Source of the DNA: an uncultured Coriobacteriales bacterium
GTDB taxonomy: Bacteria > Actinomycetota > Coriobacteriia > Coriobacteriales > UMGS124
Direction: 5' to 3'
DNA length: 11,180 nt
NCBI GenBank assembly: GCA_934662525.1
Contig: CAKUKJ010000042.1
Span: forward strand, 1-11,180
The notes below the pieces were generated by a model, which did not search any database, was not told where the DNA came from, and saw only the letters and a program-made list of their open reading frames with translations. Below, in pieces: positions 5,210 through 11,180 of the stretch. A program made the position numbers and the translations under genes. Each line of letters starts with the position of its first letter. The stretch's first letter is position 1.

Positions 5210-7996
5210 TCATATCTGGTTTCCCCCGAGAGTATCGATTGCCACCTGAAGTACATCACCGGCGAGGGCGGTTGCCGTGTGCTCGGCGTCGTTCTCGATG
5301 ACGATGGCAATCGCGGCGACGGGGTTTTCGTAGGGTGCATAGCCGATGAACCATGCGTTGGGGTCGGCGTTGCCCGTCTCGGCGGTGCCCGTCTTGCCGG
5401 CGACGTTGACGCCTGCGATGGCGGCGGCGGTGCCGGTGCCCTCCTCGACCGTCGTGAGCATGGCGCTGCCCACGAGGCTGGCGGCGTTGGCCGAGCACGC
5501 CTGGCCGAGCGTGCGGGGCTTGACCTCCTTTTGGACTGCGCCCGTCGAGTCGGTCGTGGCCTTGACGACGTGGGGCTCCATGAGGATGCCGCCGTTGGCG
5601 ATGGCGCAGGCCACGAGGGCGTTCTGCACGATGGTCGTCTGGGGGCCGGCGGGGCTGTCGTGCTCGCCCACGGGCTGTCCTGCGCCGGCCCAGCCCGTCT
5701 CCCATTCCGTCATCTCGGAAGGGTCGGGCATCAACGAGGCCTGGCAGGAGAAGTCGGCGCCGAGGTCGAGCTCATAGCCGAACGCCTTGGCCTGGCTGAC
5801 GAGGGCGGATGCCCCCAGCATGGTCGCCACCTGGGCAAACGCAGTGTTGGAGGAATAGGCGAACGCCTCTTTGAGCGTGATGTCGCCCAACTCCTCGTCG
5901 TTGTGGTTTGTGATGACGCCGCCGCCGATCTCGATGCTTGCGGGGGCCGACACGACCGTGTCGAGCGACATGGCCCCCGTGTCGAGCGCACCGGTGAGCG
6001 TGACCGTCTTGAACGTGGAGCCCGGGGTGTAGAGCGCCTGCGTCGTGCGGTCGAAGAGCGGTGCGTCCGCGGAGTCGGCCGAGCCGCTCAGAAGGTCCGC
6101 GAGCTGGTCGTTGGAATAGGTGGGCGCCGAGGCCTTGGCCAGGATTGCGCCCGTGGAGGGATCCATGACGACGACCCCTCCCACGCGGCCCTTGAGCACG
6201 TCTTCGGCTGCCACCTGAATGCGGGAGTTGATGGTGAGAACCACGTCTCCGCCGGCTTGCGTCACTCCCAGGAAAGAATCGAGCAGGTCTTTCCAGGTCG
6301 CGTAGCTCTGGGCGCCCGTGAGCACGTCGTCGTAGGTGCTTTCGATGCCCGTGGAGCCGTAAACGGCGCTGATGTACCCAACGGTATGAGAGGCGAGCGC
6401 CCCTTGCGGGTATGTGCGCTCGTAGGTGCCGTTGTCGCGCAGCACGCTCTCGGCCAGCGTGACGCCGTCGCTCGTGAGGATGGAGCCGCGGCGCACCTTG
6501 GACGCCTTGGTGGAGACGTGATTGTTCGACGGCAGCGCGCGAATCTCCTCCGCCTTGAAGATCTGCAGGTAGGCGAGGCGGGCGATGAGGGCGGCGTCGA
6601 GGACCGAGAAGAAGCCCGTGAGGACGGTGAGGCGACGGGAAAGGGCGATGCGCCCGAGGACGCCCGACTCCGGCGTCTCCAGGTGCATGCCGAACACCTT
6701 GCCCGACACGCCTGTGCCCTCGACCTCGGTCTGCTCGCCCGTGCCCTCGTGGCCGCAGCGCAGAAGGAACCCTACGGCTATGAAGCTCGCGAGCAACGAG
6801 GTGCCGCCCTGGCTCATGAAGGGCAGCGTGACCCCGGTCAGCGGGATGAGGCCCGTCACGCCGCCGATGATGAGGAAGGCCTGCAGCGCGATGGAGGTCG
6901 TGAGGCCCACGGCCAGGAAAGCCGACAGGTCGGAACGGGCGCGTGCCGCCGTGAGGAACCCGCGGATTGCGAGCAGCACGAAAAGCAGGATGATGGCCGC
7001 GGCTCCCAGCAGGCCCATCTCCTCGGCGATGGCGGAGAAGATGAAGTCGCTCTCAACGACGGGAATCATGGTGGGCATGCCCTGCCCGATGCCGGTGCCC
7101 GTGAGGTTGCCGTCGGCGATTGAGTATAGGGACTGGGCAATCTGCCAGCTGGAGCCTGTGGGGTCGCCGAATGGGTCGAGCCAGATCTGCACGCGGGTGC
7201 GCACATGGGCGAAGCACTTGTACGAGAGCACCGCCCCTATCGCGAGCAAGGCCGCGCTCACGATGGGGTAGAACCAGCGGCCCGTGGCGGTGTAGAGCAT
7301 GACGACGAAGACGCCGAAGAAGAGCACCGCGCTGCCCAGGTCGCGCTCCCATACGACGATGGCCAGGCTTACGAGCCATACGGCGAGAAGCGGCAGCAGC
7401 ATGCGCAGCCGCGGAATGGACAGCGGGCCGATGCGGTGGACGGCCACGCTCATGAGCTCGCGGTTCTCCGACAGAAAGCTTGCCAGGAAGATGACGATGA
7501 GGATCTTGGCAAGCTCGCCGGGCTGAAAGCTCACCACGCCGGGAATCTCGATCCACAGCTTTGAGCCGTAGTGCTCGGTGCCTATGAAGATGGGGAGCAC
7601 GAGCAAGACGAGGCCCACGGCGCCCAGGCTGTACTTGTAGCGCGCGAGAGACTCCAAGTTGCGTACCCCCACGAGCACGGCGATCATCGCCGCGATGGAG
7701 AGGAAGAGCCATATGACCTGCTTGACGGCCATATCCGGAGCAAGGCGCGTCACGAACGTGATGCCGATGCCGGAAAGCACGAAGACGATCGGCAGAATCG
7801 CCGCGTCGGCGTTGGGCGCGGTGAGGCGCACGGCGATGTGCGCGATGACGAACGCCGCCGCAAGGCCGATGGGCACGATGAGCGTTGTGAGGCCGAGCTG
7901 GTCGCCTGCCTGCAGCACGTAGAGCGCGTAGAGCAAAAAGACCGGAATCGCCCCTGTTATGAGCAGGAGCAGCTCGGTGGTGCGTCTCTGGGCCAT
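5210..7996 (-). CDS. rodA-pbpA: SEDS glycosyltransferase (RodA/FtsW) fused to a class B penicillin-binding protein
   Basis: A single 928-residue frame joins two proteins that are normally separate partners. Residues 1-412 are a SEDS polymerase with about 12 hydrophobic helices, ERDLGSA (217-223), GTGIGQG (300-306), SDFIFSAIAEEMG (316-328, Asp317 aligning with the catalytic Asp of RodA/FtsW) and a PLTGVTLPFMSQGG tail (386-398). A polar Gly/Thr/Glu-rich linker (413-453) follows. Residues 454-928 are a complete PBP: one membrane helix (456-478), RGSILTSDG (503-511), active-site STFK with Ser660 and Lys663, SSN (715-717) and KTGT (868-871). The SEDS part polymerises lipid II into glycan and the PBP cross-links peptide stems. 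Each half has about the length of its separate homologue, so this is a clean fusion rather than a truncation. The start lies four bases after the pstP stop, with only a poor ribosome site (TGAGG two bases away), which suggests translational coupling. It matches actinobacterial rodA-pbpA order; whether it serves elongation or division is not shown. Confidence 0.93.
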   Translation of the reverse strand: MAQRRTTELLLLITGAIPVFLLYALYVLQAGDQLGLTTLIVPIGLAAAFVIAHIAVRLTAPNADAAILPIVFVLSGIGITFVTRLAPDMAVKQVIWLFLSIAAMIAVLVGVRNLESLARYKYSLGAVGLVLLVLPIFIGTEHYGSKLWIEIPGVVSFQPGELAKILIVIFLASFLSENRELMSVAVHRIGPLSIPRLRMLLPLLAVWLVSLAIVVWERDLGSAVLFFGVFVVMLYTATGRWFYPIVSAALLAIGAVLSYKCFAHVRTRVQIWLDPFGDPTGSSWQIAQSLYSIADGNLTGTGIGQGMPTMIPVVESDFIFSAIAEEMGLLGAAAIILLFVLLAIRGFLTAARARSDLSAFLAVGLTTSIALQAFLIIGGVTGLIPLTGVTLPFMSQGGTSLLASFIAVGFLLRCGHEGTGEQTEVEGTGVSGKVFGMHLETPESGVLGRIALSRRLTVLTGFFSVLDAALIARLAYLQIFKAEEIRALPSNNHVSTKASKVRRGSILTSDGVTLAESVLRDNGTYERTYPQGALASHTVGYISAVYGSTGIESTYDDVLTGAQSYATWKDLLDSFLGVTQAGGDVVLTINSRIQVAAEDVLKGRVGGVVVMDPSTGAILAKASAPTYSNDQLADLLSGSADSADAPLFDRTTQALYTPGSTFKTVTLTGALDTGAMSLDTVVSAPASIEIGGGVITNHNDEELGDITLKEAFAYSSNTAFAQVATMLGASALVSQAKAFGYELDLGADFSCQASLMPDPSEMTEWETGWAGAGQPVGEHDSPAGPQTTIVQNALVACAIANGGILMEPHVVKATTDSTGAVQKEVKPRTLGQACSANAASLVGSAMLTTVEEGTGTAAAIAGVNVAGKTGTAETGNADPNAWFIGYAPYENPVAAIAIVIENDAEHTATALAGDVLQVAIDTLGGNQI

Positions 7997-8000
7997 GGCC

Positions 8001-9836
8001 TCACGCGCCTTGGGAGGGGGTCGAGGCGTCGGAGGCGGAGGACGCGGCGGCCTCCGCCTGCGCCTGGGTGTCGGAGCCCGAGGCGTCCTGGGCGGTTGAG
8101 GCCTCGTCCGCCTCGTCTTGGGCCACCTTGGACTCCTCCTTGCCCTGCTCTGCGCTGGCCCGAGCGATTTGGGCGCGGTAGTCCTCTATGACGTTGCGCG
8201 CCTCCTCCTCGCTGCCGAAGGCGATGCCGCCCTCAAGGCGCTTGCTCACGGAGTCGGAGAGCTTGGAGGTCTCCACCGTGGTGACCTCGATGGTCTCGTC
8301 GAACCCCAGGCCCGAGGGGAGCCCCTCGATGCCGCGGTGCAGCGCGACGTAGCCGTTGTAATCGGTGAGGTACCAGGAGTTCTGCGCCGTGACCTCGAGG
8401 ACGGCGAACACGATGGCGACAAGCGCCACAATGACGGCGCAGGCAACGCCCAGGTTGCGCAGGCGGGCTTTGAAGGCCCTGTCGGCCACGCCGTCGTTCT
8501 TGACGTCGACGACGATGCAGGTGACGTTGTCTGACCCGCCGGCGGCAAGTGCGGCGTCTACCAGCGCGTCGGCGCACGCCTGGGGGGTCGTGCACGACAT
8601 GAGCGTCTCCTCGATGGCCCCGTCGGTCACCATGGAGGAGAGGCCGTCGCTGCACAGGAGCACGCGGTCGCCCTTGGCCACGTCGACGCTGAAATGGTCG
8701 GCGTGCATGCCGGGGTCGTTGCCCAACGCTCGCGTGATGACGGAGCGGTTGGGGTGGATGCGCGCCTCCTCGGGCGTGATCTGCCCGGCAGCCACGAGCT
8801 CCTCGACATAGGAGTGGTCGTGCGTTACGCGCATGAGCTGGCCTTTGTGCAAAAGGTAGCAGCGGGAGTCGCCCACGTGGGCCACGGCCATGGTCGAGCC
8901 GTCGATGACGACGGCCGTGCAGGTGGTGCCCATGCCGGGCCTGCCTGTGCCCTTGGACGGGCCTTCGATCACCGCTTGGTTCGCCGCCTCGACGGCTGCG
9001 GCAAGTGCGGCGTCGTCCGCTGTCTTGGGCGCCTCCTCGGCCAGGCGCGACACGGCGATGGCGCTTGCGACCTCGCCCGCCTCGTGGCCTCCCATGCCGT
9101 CGGCGACGGCGAACAGGGGGAACTGCACGACGAACGAATCCTCGTTGTGCTCGCGCACAAGGCCCACGTCGGAGCGCGACCCCCACGCAAGGCCCCCGAT
9201 GCGCTTCGCGGTGCCCGAGACGCGGTCGCTCGCGGGCTTTTCCCTGGCGGGTTCGGCCTGCACGGCGGCGAAAGGCATGGTCTGCCCGGCGTCCGGCGAG
9301 TTCATAAGGGCCGCAAGCTCGATCTTGTCGATCTCAGCCGTCGCCTGGGGGTCACGGGGCTCCTGGGACTGGGGCTGGGCGGCGTCGGTCGCGCCGGTCT
9401 GCGCGCTGGTGCGGGAGCCTGGGGAGCCGGGCTGCACAGCGTCGGCGTGGGGATTGGCGGATTGCGCGGGGGAAGGCGACGGGCTCGCTTCGGGCGCGTC
9501 GTCAGGCACGTCCTGGAGTTCGATGGGCTGGGCGTTTGGGTCGATATGGGGGTCCTCGACGCTTTGCGCGCCCTCGTCGCTGATGAGCGCGGCCATGGCG
9601 GCGCTTGCGTCTGCGGCGCGGTCTTCGGCGTCGGCGCCGCCTTCGACGTCTTTTGCGTCCTCGCCGCTTGAGTCGGCGGGATCTGCGACGGGCGGGTTCC
9701 CGAAGGCGCCAGAGTCCGTCTGCGTCTCGGGAGTTTCGGTCTGCGGGGCGTCTGCGCGTTCGGCCTCGGTGACCTGGGCGTCTTGAGCCGAACGGCCCGA
9801 CGGGACGCCTTGCGTGTTCATGTCTTCTGTCGTCAT
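8001..9836 (-). CDS. pstP: PP2C-type Ser/Thr protein phosphatase PstP with long N-terminal extension
   Basis: This 611-residue membrane phosphatase reverses PknB-type phosphorylation. The PP2C domain (about 215-446) has all the metal-site motifs: REHNEDS (228-234), ADGMGGHEAG (245-254, Asp246), GMGTTCTAV (301-309), VGDSR (321-325), THDHS (338-342), CSDGLSSM (395-402, Asp397) and GGSDNV (433-438, Asp436). One membrane helix (462-480) and an outer domain (485-558) match PstP of other Actinobacteria: SWYLTDYNGYVALHRGIEG, then SKLSDSVSKRLEGGI. Two features are unusual. About 212 residues precede the catalytic domain, rich in Asp, Glu, Gln, Pro, Ser and Thr, whereas typical PstP starts almost at the domain. 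The outer C-terminal tail (559-611) is an acidic Ala/Ser/Gln-rich stretch. The ATG overlaps the fhaB stop by four bases, with GAGGG ten bases upstream. A second ATG at 9821 is possible but would shorten only the extension. Confidence 0.93.
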   Translation of the reverse strand: MTTEDMNTQGVPSGRSAQDAQVTEAERADAPQTETPETQTDSGAFGNPPVADPADSSGEDAKDVEGGADAEDRAADASAAMAALISDEGAQSVEDPHIDPNAQPIELQDVPDDAPEASPSPSPAQSANPHADAVQPGSPGSRTSAQTGATDAAQPQSQEPRDPQATAEIDKIELAALMNSPDAGQTMPFAAVQAEPAREKPASDRVSGTAKRIGGLAWGSRSDVGLVREHNEDSFVVQFPLFAVADGMGGHEAGEVASAIAVSRLAEEAPKTADDAALAAAVEAANQAVIEGPSKGTGRPGMGTTCTAVVIDGSTMAVAHVGDSRCYLLHKGQLMRVTHDHSYVEELVAAGQITPEEARIHPNRSVITRALGNDPGMHADHFSVDVAKGDRVLLCSDGLSSMVTDGAIEETLMSCTTPQACADALVDAALAAGGSDNVTCIVVDVKNDGVADRAFKARLRNLGVACAVIVALVAIVFAVLEVTAQNSWYLTDYNGYVALHRGIEGLPSGLGFDETIEVTTVETSKLSDSVSKRLEGGIAFGSEEEARNVIEDYRAQIARASAEQGKEESKVAQDEADEASTAQDASGSDTQAQAEAAASSASDASTPSQGA

Positions 9837-10246
9837 TGGCGCGTCACCCTCATCGAAACGTCGCCTATCTGGACCATGTCGCCGTCATGCAGCACGACGA
9901 GACCGGCGATGGGCCGGCCGTTCACGCTCGTTCCGTTCATGCTGCCGAGGTCCTCCACCATGAGCGCGGGGCCTTGGATGGAGAAGCGTGCGTGGCGGCC
10001 GCTCACATAGATGCCGGGCAGCACGATGTCGGCGCCCGGGGAGCGCCCCACGATGACCGGCCCCAGGATGTCGACGTGCGTGCCGCGCATGCCGGGCGGC
10101 GCGTCCACCACGTCGACCGACCACACGGCCGCGTCGCTCTTCTGCCCTTTGACGAGGCCGACGCCCGTTTTCATGATGCAGAAGAGGAAGATGAAGAGCG
10201 CGACGACGAGCAGTATGCGCCCGATGAAAAGCACCACGGCGGGCAT
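9833..10246 (-). CDS. fhaB: Membrane-anchored FHA domain protein FhaB (FipA-like)
   Basis: This 137-residue protein has one N-terminal membrane helix (about 4-24), a short linker and a C-terminal FHA domain (about 62-134) that binds phosphothreonine peptides. The binding residues are all visible: GRS at 67-69 (Arg68), SGRH 82-85 (Ser82, Arg84, His85), MNGT 103-106 (Asn104) and VNG 108-110. In mycobacteria FhaB/FipA links kinase signalling to septum proteins; the same role here is inference from position and architecture. It is slightly shorter than usual, with the difference in the linker between helix and FHA domain. It starts three bases after the fhaA stop, with GAGGAAG eight bases before the ATG, and overlaps pstP by four bases. 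Confidence 0.93.
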   Translation of the reverse strand: MPAVVLFIGRILLVVALFIFLFCIMKTGVGLVKGQKSDAAVWSVDVVDAPPGMRGTHVDILGPVIVGRSPGADIVLPGIYVSGRHARFSIQGPALMVEDLGSMNGTSVNGRPIAGLVVLHDGDMVQIGDVSMRVTRQ

Positions 10247-10249
10247 GGT

Positions 10250-11179
10250 CTAGACTTCCTCGAACAAGAGCGTCACAAGGCCCATCGTGACGGCGTCGCC
10301 GCTCTTGAGGTCCTGCTCAGGCACGCGCATGCCGTTGACGCGGGTGCCGTTGGTGCTGCCCAGGTCGGCGATGTGCCAGCCCGATGCCGTGCGGGTGAGC
10401 TCCGCATGCCTGCGGCTGACGTTGGAGTCCTCAAGCACAAGGTCGGCATGGGCCTCGTCTCGGCCGATGACGGTGGAGTCGGTCGCGATGCGCCAGGTCT
10501 TGCCGCTTGCCTTGTCGGTGAGCTGGCAGGCGACGGGGGCGCGGCGCGCGGGCGGGCACGGCTTGGGCGCCGGGGCCATCGGGACGGCGGGAGCGGTGAA
10601 CTGCGGGTTGGGGTCGCCGACCAGGCCGGGCGCCTGGGGCATGATGTCCATGCCCGCCTCGTCGGGCACGCTGGGGATGGAGGGGACGCCGGGCACGGCG
10701 CCCATGGCAGGCTGCGCCTGCGCGGGCGCGACCGCCCTGCGCTCGCCGCGAACCTGCTGGGGGCGGCGGCCCTGCTGTGAACCGCGCGCGCCGCCCGCGC
10801 GCCCGCGCAGGTAGTCGCTTTCCTCCGCGCGCACCTGGTCAAGTACGTCGGGCGAGACGATCTCCGCGATGACCTCCATCTTGCCTTGCTTGACGTCGGC
10901 CACGGGGATGAAGCGCACCGTGGGGTTTGACGTGAGGGCGAGGCCGGCGTTCTGCGCCTCATGGGCGAGGAAGTCGACAAGCTCGTCGGTGACCTGCTGG
11001 TAGAGCGGGCCGATGAGGGCGTCGTCGGCGGGGTTGACGAGGATGGTGTAGAGCGTGGGCGCAACGTTGCGCCCATCGAGCTTGGCCGAGCAGCTCTTCA
11101 TCTCGCGCACGGCCGTCTTGGCGAGCTTCTTGAAGGGAAAGGGGGCCATCGCGTTGCCGCGCTCGAAGATGCCCTGCAT
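10250..11179 (-). CDS. fhaA: FHA domain protein FhaA (DUF3662 plus FHA), probably 5' partial
   Basis: At least 309 residues are present. Residues about 10-115 resemble the DUF3662 domain that opens actinobacterial FhaA (KKLAKTAVREMK, ALYTILVNPADD-like segment, EVIAEIVSPDVLD). A basic stretch (125-148, rich in Arg and Gln) and a Pro/Ala-rich linker (150-215) follow, then an FHA domain (about 216-308) with Arg240 in IGRDEAHAD, SRRH 255-258, TNGT 276-279 and VNG 281-283. FhaA binds phosphothreonine on kinase targets; in mycobacteria it recognises the pseudokinase MviN and restrains peptidoglycan synthesis, a role only inferred here. The first visible ATG is at the window edge (11177-11179). Family members usually have extra residues before this point and no ribosome site can be seen, so the true start probably lies outside. 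It is the first gene of the operon within this window. Confidence 0.9.
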   Translation of the reverse strand: MQGIFERGNAMAPFPFKKLAKTAVREMKSCSAKLDGRNVAPTLYTILVNPADDALIGPLYQQVTDELVDFLAHEAQNAGLALTSNPTVRFIPVADVKQGKMEVIAEIVSPDVLDQVRAEESDYLRGRAGGARGSQQGRRPQQVRGERRAVAPAQAQPAMGAVPGVPSIPSVPDEAGMDIMPQAPGLVGDPNPQFTAPAVPMAPAPKPCPPARRAPVACQLTDKASGKTWRIATDSTVIGRDEAHADLVLEDSNVSRRHAELTRTASGWHIADLGSTNGTRVNGMRVPEQDLKSGDAVTMGLVTLLFEEV

Positions 11180-11180
11180 G

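Noticed and set aside
5162-7123. A 653-codon open frame on the plus strand
   Set aside because: It lies antisense to the fusion gene, begins inside pknB, and its translation is Gly/Arg/Asp/His/Val-rich with no domain. Long antisense open frames are expected in GC-rich genes; the minus-strand frame has complete enzyme motifs.
8233-9786. Several other long open frames opposite or out of frame with pstP (8233-9186 minus, 8694-9671 plus, 8890-9786 plus)
   Set aside because: They are shadows of the phosphatase gene: arginine-, glycine- or serine-rich translations without motifs or plausible ribosome sites, against a complete PP2C domain in the chosen frame.
1-11180. CRISPR array, insertion sequence or phage genes
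   Set aside because: No regularly spaced repeats, transposase or phage protein motifs were seen on either strand; the window is filled by the ECF operon, the tRNA and the wall-control operon.

Overview
The window looks like a chromosomal segment of a high-GC actinobacterium, most likely class Coriobacteriia (the Collinsella/Olsenella/Eggerthella kind). This rests on gene content: an actinobacterial fhaA-fhaB-pstP-rodA-pbpA-pknB type cluster in which rodA and pbpA are one reading frame and pknA is missing, next to a free-standing ECF transporter energising module. The assignment is inference; no marker gene for taxonomy is present.

Layout. On the + strand, 1-64 holds what may be the last codons of an upstream gene and a good intrinsic terminator. 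From 101 to 2549 three tightly coupled genes (two ATGA overlaps) encode the energy-coupling module of an ECF vitamin/micronutrient transporter: two ATPases and the transmembrane protein EcfT. A tRNA-Arg(CCT) follows at 2579-2654 with its own -10 box and a strong terminator. After about 120 bases without a recognised gene, a second large hairpin (2828-2880) marks the end of a long convergent operon on the - strand.

That operon, read right to left from 11179 to 2920, is fhaA (probably 5'-truncated by the window edge), fhaB, pstP, a SEDS glycosyltransferase/class B penicillin-binding protein fusion, and pknB with five PASTA repeats. Spacing is 3 nt, a 4 nt overlap, 4 nt and 37 nt, so it reads as one transcript. 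Functionally it is a closed control loop for peptidoglycan synthesis. PknB senses cell-wall fragments or lipid II through its outer PASTA repeats and phosphorylates targets on threonine. The two FHA proteins bind phosphothreonine, PstP removes the phosphates, and the fusion protein polymerises and cross-links the glycan.

The points most worth a second look are the single-chain polymerase/transpeptidase, an apparent asymmetry of the two ECF ATPases that puts both non-consensus residues in the same ATP site, and a roughly 210-residue acidic N-terminal extension on the phosphatase. The - strand cluster is GC-rich (for example 47 of 60 bases at 8041-8100) and so carries long antisense open frames that are not genes. 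The ECF operon is visibly less GC-rich (32 of 60 at 421-480).
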